The notes: generated by a model not told the origin, from the letters alone. Shown: positions 1 through 11,723, counted from the first letter of the stretch. The stretch is 64,000 nucleotides of DNA from Sipunculus nudus (GCA_026874595.1 CM049316.1:52277676-52341675); one strand, 5' to 3'. Numbers and translations: made by a program.

Positions 1-117
1 TCGATCAGCTGGAAACCATGGTAACTGGTCAAACATGATATCCTAGGTTTTCATGGCCAAGATTGTTAAAATACCATCTGAAAAAAAACTTTCAGACAAT
101 CGTTCGCATTATCAAAC

Positions 118-1002
118 AAGTGACCCATGGGTCATGACGCTCAGCTGACTGGGAAGAGATTCGCAAAAGGAAATTTTATCATCTTAAAGGTAGTATATTC
201 CCATTCAACTGAAGCATCAAACAGATTAACCAACAGGCCAAGATTGTGTCTGTATTTATATATCTCAAAAATAGAGAAAAATGCGTAAACTTATAAAAAA
301 AATGCAGGTGGCTCCACCAGTCTGCAGAAACTAATAAAAACACTTAATGGTCAATATCCATGCAAAGAATCATAGTGATCTCTGCATTAGTTGTTCAGAT
401 ACTTCAGCTTTTGTATCAAATTTTCCATTATTCTGAGGAATACTTCGGAGTCCTATAGCTTAAAGGATATGGGCAACAGAGACCTAATTTCAGGTTTCCA
501 TGGAGACTTTTCATAGGTCTCTCTCTGTGTCAAGAATGAAGATTCTATGTCCAGTCTATACGATTTGTGCCCTGTTAACAGATGTTCACATTTTTTAAGG
601 TCTCAAAATAGAGAAAAAAATTCGTAGAAAATCGAAAAATACAGGTGGCGCCACCAGTCTGCAGGAACTGATGGAACATCTCATGATTAATATGTATGCC
701 AAAAATCATGACCATCAGTGATGTTGTTAATGAGATATGGAAGTTTTTGCATGAAATTTTTTACTATTCTGGGGGGTACTTTGGGGCCCCATAGCTCGAA
801 GGATATGGGCAACAGAGACCTAATTTCTGGTTTCCATGGAGATTTTTTATCGACCTCTCAGAATGTCAAGTTACAAGATTCTAGGTCGAGCCGTTACGTT
901 TTGTGCCTAGTTAACGGACAGACAGACAGACGGACAGACGGACGACGGACAAAGAGTGATCGCTATAGCTCAGCATGACTGAAAGTCAGCTGAGCTCAAA
1001 AC
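118..1002 (-). mobile_element. Helitron-like non-autonomous element, two core repeats
   Basis: Read on the minus strand, the element starts near 1000 with an AGCTCAGCTGACT end. A conserved block (GAGCTATAGCGATCACTCTTTG) follows, then a CGTC-type microsatellite at about 910-955. Two core repeats come next, marked by a GGTGGC-GCCACC-like motif at 307 and 643 (336 bp apart). The element ends at about 118-150 with the 14-bp palindrome TGACCCATGGGTCA followed by CTTG. A 3' hairpin followed by CTRR-like bases, with no target duplication, is the Helitron pattern. ACGG microsatellites next to repeated cores are typical of the pearl/CvE family of bivalves. A second, longer copy lies at 40425-42645. 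I see no coding capacity. The family assignment is from memory of conserved ends, not a search. Confidence 0.65.
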
Positions 1003-2689
1003 TAAACATAATATTTACTCACAAATTTTATCAAGACTTAGACTTTCATGGTTATTGATTCAAACAAAACCCTGTAAATAAGGTTTTAGGTGTATTTTAG
1101 TGTTTAGTAAACGAATGAAGGTTTTTCTTAAAAAACAGTATTTCTGCAAGTTTTCACTTAGAAACTTTGAAAGTATTTATGGACAAGGACGTAGCCCAGT
1201 GGCTTGGGCATTTGTGTTTGGACACGAAAGGCCAAGATTCAATCCCAAATAAAGTCTGCAAGGCTTAGCACTGATGTCTTCAATACAGGTTATTACAACC
1301 TCGTGCATATAAAACCTTAGATGAGATATTCATAGATCAGTTTTAAAAAATTATATCATTTATCAAAATATCATTTTATCATGTCTTTCTCTTTCAATGC
1401 ACAGTTTGGCCTTCCTGGTCATAGATTTTCCCGAGATCAAAAACAAAAATTATTTCCTTCATGTGCCATATATGAAATTTATTATGGATAAGTATCAGAG
1501 TAAATATTAAAAACCATTATGTTTGAAAAATAAGTTGATAACTCGCTTAATTATAGTTTTCAAAAGATAAAAGTTGAATATTGTAAGCTTTTGTGCATAT
1601 TATAGCATCAGATGGCTGCACTCTGTAACATAAGTAATCAGGATAGGTAAAGATGACAGGATAATTTAAACCTGACAAAACCGCTAGTGTTATCACCTGT
1701 CTTGATGTTTGAATAGAATTAAAAGCGCAACTCAAGACCAGAAGACGAGTATTATATACACGAATATGTTGGTTAAAGACCGATCCGCCAGCCCGCTAAA
1801 GGCATATCAAGATAGGTATTAAAAAATCAAATAGGCATTTTCCACCACTAGGACTCGATTACTGTTTTTCTACCTTGGACTGCAAATATGGTAGCTTATA
1901 TTACGATCACACAAGCAGGGTGTTTTACATCATCGGTTTTATAAAGCAAGGCCAAACTAGAGGTGAAGATACGACAATTAGGCTAAGTAAAACTACCTTT
2001 TATCTCCATATAACATGAATTTCGGAATTTTGTATAAATAGATGTCATTGTCCAATTATATTCACCATATATACAAACATTTATAACGATTCTTTTGCTT
2101 CCATTTGACATCTGGGTATTTGGGACTTCTGGCCTTGGAAAACAAACTTAAATGCGTGATGATATCTTACGGTTGGATATTCGTAACTTACTCAAAGTGT
2201 TAAGAGAAAAAATCATTTTAGTTTTCATTAATTAACAAAAGATTTATCGATTTAACATGTAAAGCGAAAGAGGTGATATCGTGAATAAGGATGTATGCCT
2301 AGGCATAGTTAATCCAGTGGATTAATGTGTCTATAAATTATATAAATTCCATGCTTACAGATGGCAAAACTACTTTTTTTATGGGAGTGCCACCCAGAGA
2401 TACTGGCCAAATGGCCATAAAGAACATTAGGTCTCCATATACTAACCAGGCTAAGGTATAAATAGGTATATTTTATGTAGAACTGAACCCAAAAAAGAAC
2501 CGCTACAGAAATTATTCATTACCGTTCGTGATAAATAGATACAAATGATTGATGCAATATACATTGTTTCTATGTGCGAATATTAGGCATAGAAAGTACA
2601 CCCAACTTAACATCTAGATTAAATTTTAAAGCGGCAACTCAATGCTAGCGTCTAAAATTGATCTCTGACAAAGAAACTCAGGTAATCAA
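1003..2689. other. AT-rich non-coding DNA
   Basis: I see no gene here apart from the SINE-like head at 1190-1266. The open frames are short, AT-driven and resemble nothing I recognise. The left edge of the LTR that begins near 2690 is blurred, and this stretch may include its diverged first 200 bases. Confidence 0.5.
1190..1266 (+). repeat. tRNA-derived SINE-like head
   Basis: An A-box-like sequence (TAGCCCAGTGG) is followed about 45 bp later by a B-box-like sequence (GATTCAATCCC), the spacing of a Pol III type 2 promoter. The anticodon arm does not pair well and there is no intact cloverleaf. I therefore read it as a decayed tRNA-derived SINE or tRNA pseudogene, not a working tRNA. Confidence 0.5.
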
Positions 2690-3305
2690 ATATATTTGAC
2701 CCTTGAAAAGTTGTCGGCTGGAGGTGAAAAGTTATAAATAAGGGGCTGTGTTTTAGAGCCAAAAGAGAAAGGAGAGATATATTCTAGCGGACACAGAAGA
2801 GTGCTAGTCAGTTTGTTGACCTTTTCCGATAAGTGCGGCAGTTATAGATTTTATTCTATATTTGTGCCGGATCATATATAGTCTTCAGTTTGATTTCGGG
2901 ATTATAACAAGAACTTCACTTTTGTATCACAACAAATTGATTTTGTGATTGAACTGAGAAGATTTATGTAAACTGTTCATCTGGATTATATGCTTTAAAG
3001 GATTTTTTTGTCGCTGTGACAGTGGTGGTATCCAGGTACTGTACACTTTATTGATATACTTGTACTGATTTACTGTTGTACTGTTTTTATACTGAGAAAT
3101 TGTATTGATTTAGTGTAATGTAATGTTAGGGTTGTTTTAAGAAAAAATTATAGTTATTTGTTAACAAAAAACCACTGACTTCTTTATTCATTCCCCTAGA
3201 CATTTCACGCTGCTTAGTGTTACAGAATCTGATTTTGTTTTATCTCCATAACCAAATTTATGCTCGTCACGACAACGTGATCTGATGATATTAGGTTCCG
3301 TAACA
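2690..3305 (+). repeat. 5' LTR of copy 1 (left part diverged or lost)
   Basis: It matches the reverse complement of the minus-strand LTRs at 33858-34693 and 48170-48973 through the TATA region, the AGCGGACRCA region and the terminal third. It ends GGTTCCGTAACA at 3305, the same end as the other LTRs. The expected TGTTAC start, about 200 bp further left, is not recognisable. Confidence 0.8.
2733..2741 (+). promoter_or_regulatory. LTR TATA box
   Basis: TTATAAATA is followed by AGGGGCTGTG, and the same arrangement (TATATAAGGGGCTGTG) occurs in the copy 2 LTR. The conserved position in two LTRs supports it as the core promoter of the family. Confidence 0.6.
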
Positions 3306-3311
3306 TAAAAT

Positions 3312-3329
3312 TGAGGGGTCATCCGGGAT
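3312..3329 (+). other. Primer-binding site, tRNA-Pro-like
   Basis: TGAGGGGTCATCCGGGAT lies 6 bp after the LTR end. It matches the complement of the 3' end of tRNA-Pro at 15 of 18 positions, as I recall that tRNA. The corresponding site in copy 2 (53809-53826) points to the same tRNA. Confidence 0.65.
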
Positions 3330-3463
3330 GCTTAAGAGTTTTGAAAATATATTAGGCCTGGACCTAGACACATTGTTTACAATACATTGTTTACAAGATT
3401 ACACATTGTTTACATTACATTGTTTACAAGATTTATCTCATTTTTTTTTGTTATTGTTTTAAC

Positions 3464-4195
3464 ATGGCAGATTTCAAAACTGAGACATTTTTTTGAAGAT
3501 CCCGACCCTGATCAACTTCAACAGTTGACAAAAGATCAGTTGTTGCGTTTTCGACAACACTTAGGACTAGGTGTAACAAAAGCTTTGAGAAAGCCTGATA
3601 TCATTGCTAAAATCATGCAAGATCTAGTTAGCAAAGGTTTAACTGAAGAGAGGGAAATGGAAACATAAAAAAACGAAATCCTTGCTATACAGTTGGAAAT
3701 AAAAAAGTTAGAAATGCAACATGAACTAGCATTAAAACAATTAGAATTAGAAAAACAAAGAGAACAGAGGGAAGAACATGAAAGGCTGAAACAGTTAGAA
3801 TTAGAAAAACAAAGAGAAGAGAGGGAAGAACATGAAAGGTTAAAAGAGTTAGAATTAGAAAACAAAAAGAAAAGAAATTGAGTTAAAACGACTGGAGTTA
3901 GAAAGACTTAAACTAGAACATGGTCTACGTGCTGCCCCACCTAACAGTTTTGATGTTACTAAACAAATTAGATTTGTCCAACCTTTTCAAGAAAAAGAGG
4001 TTCATAAATATTTCTTACACTTTGAGAAGGTAGCTGAAAATTTAAAATGGCCTAAGGAAAATTGAACTATGTTAATATTACAATGTGTATTGACTGGCAA
4101 GGCCAGAGAATTTTATACAGAGCTTTCAGTAGAAGTTGCTGCTGACTATGACGAGGTTAAACGAGAAACCAGGTTAATGAAAACCAAGTTTGTTT
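3464..4195 (+). pseudogene. gag of copy 1 (frameshifted)
   Basis: The start (MADFKTETFF) at 3464 is conserved with copy 2 (MADFKPETF at 53665, minus strand). A frameshift in the T-run near 3490 moves the frame to EDPDPDQLQQLTKDQLL. A stop near 3668 precedes a Lys/Glu-rich coiled coil at about 3690-3880, which holds two near-identical heptad blocks (LELEKQREEREEHERLK). A capsid-like part follows (PFQEKEVHKYFLHFEKVAENL, 3980-4060), ending at TGKAREFYTELS...ADYDEVK. The zinc knuckle is absent, lost in the deletion near 4190. Gag would package the element RNA; this one cannot be translated through. Confidence 0.75.
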
Positions 4196-5424
4196 CTATG
4201 TTAAAAATGGAGTGCTTATGCGTAAATGGCGACCACCTGATGTATGCGCTGATGAAGAGTGGGCCATAAAACATCAAATAGTAATGCCCAAAAGCTTTTG
4301 CAATGAAATTCTAAGCATGGCAAATTAATCTTCTTTGTCTCGCCATTTAGGTATAAATAAAACTTATCAGAAAGTTAGCACACATTTCTATTGGCCTAAC
4401 CTCAGGACAGATGTACAATATTATAAATCATGCCACACATGCCAGATGGTAGGCAAGCCCAATCAGAATCCTCCTAAAGCCCCACTTAGGCCTATCCCTG
4501 CTTTCGAGGAACCATTTATTAGGATTATTGTTGACTGTGTTGGACCACTGCCCAAAACAAAATATGGACATGATTACTTGCTGACAATTATGTGCGCATC
4601 TACCAGGTTCCCTGAGGCAAAATCACTGCGCAAAATTAATGCTTAAAGTGTTGTCAAGGCTATGACCATGTTTTTTTACAACTTTTGGATTACCAAAATC
4701 CGTCCAGTCTGACCTAGAATCTTATTTTATGTCTGGCTTATTCCAGCAAGTTATGATTGAGCTAGGTATAAAACAGTACAGCTCTTCGCCATATCATCCT
4801 GAAAGTCAGGGCGCCCTCGAGCGTTTTCACCAGACATTAAAAACATGATTAGGACTTATTGTTATGACACACAGAAAGACTGGGATGAAGGAATCCACCT
4901 ATTGCTGTTTGCTGTCAGAAAATCATTTCAAGAGTCCTTGGGTTTCAGTCCCTTTGAACTAGTTTTTGGACAGTCAGTTCGCAGTCCATTAAAACTGCTT
5001 AAAGAAAATCACTTGTGTGAAAATCCTGATTATCTTAGTTTGTTGCAGTATGTTTAGACTTTCGCACAAAACTACACAATGCTTGTGAGATTGCAAAGTC
5101 AAATCTAAAATCTGCACAAAGTAAAATGAAAACAAAGTATGACAAGCACAGTGTAAGTAGGACGTATGAGCCTGGTGAAAAGGTCCTTGCCTTACTTCCC
5201 AAACCTGGCAGACACCTGCAAGCTAGGTATTTTGGTCCTTACATTGTTGACAAGAAATTCAGTGATTTCAATTACATACTGTTGACACCAGATAGGCGTA
5301 AGAAGAAACAACTGTGCCATGTTAACATGTTGAAACCATATTATGACAGAAATAGCACATCAGATTTTGTACATAATTGTACTGCTGTTAATTGTGTAAA
5401 AACTGACCTAACCCAGTTAAAGTA
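4196..5424 (+). pseudogene. Integrase of copy 1, placed upstream of RT
   Basis: The stretch opens with the linker KNGVLMRKWRPPDVCADE in a broken frame. The zinc-binding domain has HLGINKTYQKVSTHFYWP and CKSCHTCQ (4340-4450). The catalytic core has its first Asp in IIVDCVGP (near 4530), its second in SDLES (near 4710; SDQGSNF in copy 2) and its Glu in PESQGALERFH (near 4800). The C-terminal domain runs through FGPYIVDKK to CHVNMLKPYYD (5126-5345). Stops or shifts at about 4290, 4645, 4720, 4840 and 5057 break it. In ordinary gypsy elements integrase is the last pol domain, but here RT follows it. Confidence 0.85.
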
Positions 5425-5456
5425 GATACTGATTGTAAGTGTGATGTAGACATGCA

Positions 5457-6289
5457 GTGTGGAAAAGTACCACTAAAAACTCAGACGTGCTTAACAACCT
5501 GGATGCCAAACTGTCACACCTTACCGCACAACAACAACAAGACCTCAAGAGCCTGCTGCAGAATTATGAACATTTGTTTAGTGACATTCCAACGCGAACT
5601 AACATATTGTGCCATGACGTCGATGTTGGGGAGGCAAATGCAGTCCAGCAGCATCCATATAGACTGAATCTAGGAGAGCAAAAGTATCTACAAGATGAGG
5701 TTCAATATTTGCTGGACAATGATTTTATTGAACCTAGTAACAGTAACTGGAGTTCACCATGTGTTCTTGTGACAAAACCTGATGGAAGTTACCGTATGTG
5801 CTCAGATTATCGAAAACTGAACCCTGTCACCAAGACTGACACGTTCCCGATTCCGAGGATCGATGATTGTATTGATAGAGTCGATAGCACCAGGTAAGTC
5901 TCAAAGTTTGATTTGTTAAAAGAATTTTGGCAAGTTTCGCTGACAGAACGAGCGAAAGAAGTGTCCGCATTTGTGACGCCGCAAGGACTGTACCAGTATA
6001 AAGTTATGACGTTTGGCATGAAGAACTCGCCAGCTACGTTCAACCGCCTCATCCATATGGTTGTCAAGGACATTCCGGGCTGCGACGCATATATTGATAG
6101 CCTTATCGTGTACAGCGAAACCTGGGAGAAACATCTGCAAATTCTTCGCGACCTCTTCGAAGGACTCGGTGAAGCACGTCTGACCATCAACTTAGTAAAA
6201 TCTGAGTTTAGGCATGCACAAGTAACATTTTTAGGTCATATTGTAGAACAGGGTCATGTAAAACCTGTTGATGCTAAAATAAGTGCTAG
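5457..6289 (+). pseudogene. Gypsy-type reverse transcriptase of copy 1, 3'-truncated
   Basis: The fingers and palm are recognisable: DNDFIEPSNSNWSSPCVLV and KPDGSYRMCSDYRKLNPVT (5710-5830), then FWQVSLTERA, then YKVMTFGMKNSPATFNRLIH (5998-6055). A stop after DSTR near 5895 splits the frame. The catalytic box reads YIDS at 6090-6101 instead of YIDD, so the second catalytic Asp is lost. The sequence stops at KPVDAKISA, just before the thumb, where LINE DNA begins. Confidence 0.85.
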
Positions 6290-6314
6290 ACTTTTCTGTA
6301 CCTTCTAGGACATT

Positions 6315-6773
6315 GTGAGCCCACAAAGAAAAAGCTTGAGTCTATATGAAATGTCAATAGCAGTTGGACACTGTGTTGAGCTTGACTGCATAGAAGTTTG
6401 CCAAAAAATTGGTGGACTATGGAGGATATATTTAACAACTGTTGAAGCTAGAAGCAAATTATTGATAAATGGTATAACCATAGGTGAACAGCTGGTTCAG
6501 GTCCACGAGCGTAATCCTAACTGTAAAGGATTTACCCCTGTCATTCAGTAATGATGGTATCAGGGACCTGCTAAATGAAATGGGAGCTGAACTCAGAGGT
6601 GATATCAAATTTGGCCACATTAGAGACGATGATGGCAAATTAACGTCCATAAAAAATGGAGATAGGTTTGTCTATGCGGCTGAAGAAGAAATGATGGTAA
6701 CACGATCTAGTAGTGGAAAATCTCCCAGTGGTGGCATAAGGCAGTACCTTGGGGAAAAAACAAAACTCTAAAA
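6315..6773 (+). pseudogene. LINE ORF1-like protein, partial
   Basis: The frame through IAVGHCVELDCIEVCQKIGG (about 6356-6418) and YLTTVEARSKLLINGITIG resembles the N-terminal RRM-like part of ORF1 in molluscan Tx1/L1 LINEs, as I recall them. A shift near 6530 moves to VKDLPLSFSNDGIRDLLNEM and FGHIRDDDGKLTS. The usual CCHC knuckles are absent. ORF1 would bind the LINE RNA. It stops 12 bp before the ORF2 start. Confidence 0.55.
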
Positions 6774-6784
6774 ATTACTAAACA

Positions 6785-9700
6785 ATGGCAAGTGGTACTG
6801 TAAAATGTATTTCTTACAATGTTCGGGGCCTTAACAATTTTGAAAAAAAGAAAAAAAATATATTTATGGTTAAAAAATAATGATATTGATGTAGCTTTTC
6901 TGCAAGAGACACATTGTACAAAATATAATGTAAAAGTAATATTTTCTAGCTGGGGTGGTGATTTTTTTTATTCCTTGACAGAAAATAAGTATAGTAAAGG
7001 AGTCGCCATATTATTACGAAAAAATACAAATTTTAAAATAATTAATCACTTCTCAGATAAAGACGGAAGGTTGGTTATGGTTAATATTGAAATTAAAAAT
7101 GAATTATTCTCTTTCGTATCATTATATGCACCCAATGAAGAGCATTGTAGAATTTCATTTTACAAGTATGCCTTAAGGTGGAAAAAAGAAAAAACGCTTA
7201 ATGAAAAAAATATGGTTATAGCTGGAGACTTTAACAGTTATATAAGAATATGTGACAAAACATAAAAAAAAAAGTAGAAAAAGATAGAAGTCGACAACAT
7301 TTTACTGAATTTACAGAAAATTTGAATTTAAGTGATGTATATCAGCTGAAATATGGAAAAGATGTACATGTGTCTACTTATGAACGTGGCAAAAATTATA
7401 AAAGCAGAATAGACTATATATTTACGAAAAGCTGTTTGAAGATTGATTATTGTTACTGTCAATATATAGTTGTTGATCAAAAAGAAATAAGCTTGTCTGA
7501 TCATAAAGCAGTTATAGCAGCTTTTAAGTATTATAGATCTATAAGAGGTCAAAATAACTGGAAATTAAATGTAAGGTTATTGAAAATCCAATTATATATT
7601 AAGGGTATAAAGGAATTATTTGTTCAGGAAAAAAATAAATTTCGAAGGTCCATATCAAAAATAAATTTCTGGGAAAATCTGAAGTATAAAATAAAAGCAT
7701 TTTCTATAAATTTCTCAAAAGAAAATTGTAGGAAGAAAAATAACATAATATCAAACATCAACACTAAGATAAAAAATATTGAGACTTCACAAGTATCTCA
7801 AGATGAGAAAAAAGACAAAATAAAAGATTTAAAGCAAGAAATTGATAATATTTATTGTGATAGAGTAGAAGGCGCTAGAATACGCTCAAGGATAAAATGG
7901 TGGGAACAGGGAGAAAAGAGTTCATCATATTTTCTGAGGCTTGAATCAGAACGACAAACATTAAATGCTATTTAAAAAATTACAGATTGGTGATAAACAA
8001 ATAACCATAAACAATGTAATTATGAAGGAAATTGTGGCTTTCTATGAGAAAATTTATGATTCTGATAATATAAAAAAAAGAATATGTAGATAAATATTTA
8101 AGAATAACCAAAGTAAATAGAGTAAAAAGTGAAAAGTAAAACTGCGAGGGTTTCATAACAGAAAAGGAAATCGATGCGGTCGTTAAAAAACTAAAAAAAA
8201 TAAAAGCCCAGGTTTAGATGGACTGTGTAATGAATTCTACCAATGCTTCTGGACTCATTTAAAAGTATATTATTTAGCAATGATCAATAAAATATATGAC
8301 ACTGGTAAAATGAGTACCTCCATGCGACGGGCAGTAATTTCACTTATCTTTAAAAAGGGTAATAAGAATGAGTTAACTAATTATCGTCCTATTAGTATTA
8401 CCAATGTGGATTATAAATAATTTGCTTTCTCTTTGGCTAATACATTACAAGGAACATTAGATATACTTATTTCTAAAGAACAAACTGCATATATTAAAGG
8501 GCGCTACATGGGTACCAATTGTAGATATGTTCTTGATTATATTGATTATTGTAAAGAAAATAATGTTGGAGGCTTAATATGCCTGATAGATTATAAAAAG
8601 GCTTTTTATAGCTTAAATCATTACTTTCTATTAGCATGCTTAAAAAAAATTCAATTTAGGAAAATCGTTTATACACTGGATAAACATTCTTTATAATAAG
8701 CCGGAATTTGTAGTGAAAAATAACGGATGGTTAACCAGACCTATTTTTATGAATAAGGGAATCCGTCAAGGGTGCCCCGTTTCAGCTATGTTGTTTATTT
8801 TGACCAGTGAATTTTATCTATTCAGATCAAACAAAATAAACAAATCTCTAGTATTCGTTTGAAAAATGACGTTAAATGTTCACCTATAATGCAATATGCA
8901 GATGATACTGCACTTCTGTTGGATAGTTTCTGTTCATTAAAGACCGCTTTACAGGTCATAGAAGATTTTGGTTTTGTTTCTGGGCTTAGGCTAAACAGGG
9001 AAAAAACTAAAGCGATTACATTAGGCCCATTATCAGATTCTATAATATATCTAAATCTGGGTGTTAATTTTGATAAACATTTAATTAAATATTTGGGTAT
9101 TCCCATTTCGGAAAATATCAATAATGACATTGATGGAGTATGGGAAAGTAATATTAAAAAATTAGATTTGTTATTGAAGACCTGGAAACAACGGAATTTA
9201 TCAACCAGAGGAAAAATTTTGATACTAAAGTCACTAGCTTTGTCGAAAATTACATTATTACTATCCTTATTTCCGATTAAAGGATCTTTAATTCTGAAGT
9301 TAAAAAGACTTTTCTTTAATTTTGTTTGGACATTAACTGAAGGAATTAAAAGGAACACCTTGATTGGTAATTATGAAGATGGTGGATAAAAATGATAGAT
9401 GTTGAAATATATGAAAAGGCATTAAAAGCCAGATGGATTCCGAGATTATTTAGTGATGGCAAATGTATAAATGTCTTTGGAACCTATCATTTCAGAAGAC
9501 TGTGTGTTATGACTTATTATTACTGAACGGTAATTTTGAGAAAAAAGAATTTTAAAAATATTGAAAAATACCTGTTTTTTATCAAAATGTTTTATGTTAT
9601 TTTCATGAATGTAAAGATAGAATAAGTATCATGAATATCACAACCTCCAACTTTTTAGGTCAACAGATATGGTGTAATAGGTTATTTATGTACAAAGGGC

Positions 9701-10602
9701 AGTGCTTAGCTTTCAAAAATTGAAACAGGTTTTGTCTTTGTCAAAGATTTATATGATGAATATGGTAAGTTCATTACACCTGAGGAAGTAATATCATCCT
9801 TGAAGAACAAATCTAATTGGCTGTGTGAATATGTAATTACGAAAAGTGTTTTTAAACAATTAGAAAATGTATTTAATTATTCAGAGGCAAAATACAGCAA
9901 TCCAAGGTTATCTTAATTGTTTTTGATGAATGGTAAATTGTTACATATTAATATATTAACAACAAAAATATTTTATGATTGTTTTGTTAAACAGAAATTT
10001 GTTAAGCTAATATGGCAAAAGATGTTGATAGAGAGGTTTAATTTAAAAAATAATTGTCATATATTCAAGAACATTTATTTAAGAAATGTAAAAAGGGAAG
10101 TAATTGCTAAAGTAGCAGATTTCAACTATAAAATGTTACATAACATTGTAGTTTCTGGTCTAGATTTATATAAATGGAAAAAAGACTGTTTCTGAAAATT
10201 GTTATAAATGTGCAACGTTGGAAGATATAGAACATATGATCTACTCGTGTCCTATGGTAATGCCTATGGCAATATTTTATTACATGTTTTCATTGTAAAT
10301 TAAATTGGAGAACTATTGTTTTGGGCTTTGAACAAGAAGGTGAATATATAAAGTATGTAGAAGAAACTATATCAGTAACAGCTTTATCAATTTATAATTA
10401 CAAAATCAAGTGTAGAATGAAAAACGAAGAACCTTGTGTAACACGTTTAAAAGCTCATGTAAAATATGATATGAAATACTATTTAGCCTTTATAAGAAAA
10501 AAAATACTGGAATTGCAATGCAGATCGACAAATTGGCTCAGTGTATGCTTTGATGCAGTCTTATATTGTGGCGTGGATCCTACCTGCCGGGATCAACGTT
10601 GA
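6785..10602 (+). pseudogene. LINE ORF2 (endonuclease-RT), multiply frameshifted
   Basis: The start at 6785 gives MASGTVKCISYNVRGLNNF. A frameshift in the A-run at about 6843-6860 leads to the endonuclease domain, with DVAFLQETH (catalytic Glu), YAPNE and IAGDFN. The domain continues to DYIFTK and SLSDHKAV (about 7410-7510). The linker has RIRSRIKWWEQGEKSSSYF. The RT has NYRPISITN (8380), GRYMGTNCRYVLDYIDY, KGIRQGCPVS (8757) and the catalytic box QYADDTALL (8892). The C-terminal zinc finger is CYKCATLEDIEHMIYSCP (about 10200-10255). At least six breaks make it a pseudogene. Confidence 0.8.
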
Positions 10603-10920
10603 ATATGTAATATGATTTTTTTTCTGTGGGAAAAAAAATATTTCTTATTTGCTCCAGGCGGGGGCAGTCTAGTTTTATACCTAGACCGTATTTTAAAGGT
10701 CGTTAGGGGAAGACATCCTTGCGACAGCTCGGCGATTGAAGACCTCCAGTGCACAATGTAAAAATGGGGGAGGTGTGTGCTATTTAAAAACAGATGAGGT
10801 TATGTGTATTTCTGAATTGTTAACAATACTGTCTGAATGTATGTGACTTCATGGCACATCAGGCCTTTTGTCAAAAAATAAAGTGCAATTTGATTTTGTT
10901 ATTTAAAATAATGAAATATT

Positions 10921-11721
10921 TAGATGCATTATCTGTAGTTGGAATTAACTATAATGCAATAAGTAGAAAAATCGACAAATAGAAGACCGAGTTAGAACAA
11001 GAAACAGATAACAATGCACACAAGAGCTTAAAAAATATTCACCCTTTAACCGTTTTAGTCCAAAGAAGAAAATTTCTAAATCTATTCTTTTACAACCTTT
11101 TTGGGCGAAAATGAGAGAAAGATTCTTTTGTTTTTGAACGAGCAAAACTCTGGATTATTATGGAATGAGTTGCTTCATTTGTTCTTTCTGCTGAATTATA
11201 AAAGGCGGATATTTGTGAGTGGATAATGTATTTATTATTACATGTGTATAACAATTCGCAGGGTAGCACGTACCAGAAGGATACCTCTGTTTTAACTGGG
11301 GTCCTATATACCGGGTGCAAAAAACATCATGTTTAACATGACAATTCAAATAAAATTAATGTAGTAAAATATATATAACACTATTTATCGCGTTCGGACT
11401 TGCATGTCGGACTTGCGCGGATGGCCTGTTGGTTTTCGAATTCGCTTCCACATGGAGATGCTTTGACGCGCACGAGCTTATCGTATCAGATCACTGCAGC
11501 TCATTTGAGCATTGCGGGGCCGCTAAGAAGAACGGTTGAGTGCGCGTGACATGACCAGTGGTCACTTGCGTCAGCAGAACACTCTCGCTATAGCAGGTCG
11601 CATCTGGTGGTAGCTAATCAAGCATGGATATATCAGCTGCAGTTATCAACAGAACCTCAGGCCCTGGACGGCAGTGATAATATAGGGGGAGGGCGCTGGG
11701 GGATCTTGAGCGAGCCTTCAA
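10921..11721. other. Non-coding DNA with a CpG-richer right part
   Basis: I recognise no gene. From about 11390 to 11700 the base composition becomes clearly more GC- and CpG-rich than the AT-rich surroundings (GACGCGCACGAGC, TTGAGTGCGCGTGACATG), which suggests an inserted element of unknown type. Confidence 0.4.
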
Positions 11722-11723
11722 AG

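Larger units (their letters stand above)
2690..6289 (+). mobile_element. Ty3/gypsy LTR element with integrase before RT (Gmr1-like), copy 1, 3'-truncated
   Basis: The order on the plus strand is LTR, primer-binding site, gag, integrase, reverse transcriptase. The gypsy similarity stops near 6289, where LINE sequence begins. Compared with copy 2 (48170-53930), about 1.65 kb is missing between gag and integrase: the zinc knuckle, the acidic linker and the protease. The join falls near 4190. Each module is split by stops or frameshifts, so the copy is inactive. RNase H and the 3' LTR are not visible and were not found beyond the LINE. Confidence 0.85.
6290..10920 (+). mobile_element. Decayed Tx1/L1-like LINE inserted in copy 1
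   Basis: An ORF1-like block is followed by an ORF2 with apurinic endonuclease, RT and a C-terminal zinc knuckle, all on the plus strand and broken by many frameshifts. The left join with the gypsy RT is sharp at about 6289. The 3' end is not marked by a clear tail; I place it loosely after the AATAAA-like bases near 10880. No gypsy sequence is recognisable on the far side, so a deletion accompanied or followed the insertion. Confidence 0.8.

Noticed and set aside
1190-1266. Possible tRNA gene
   Set aside because: Pol III boxes are present but the anticodon stem and acceptor do not pair. The same holds for 27880-27960. They are better read as SINE heads.
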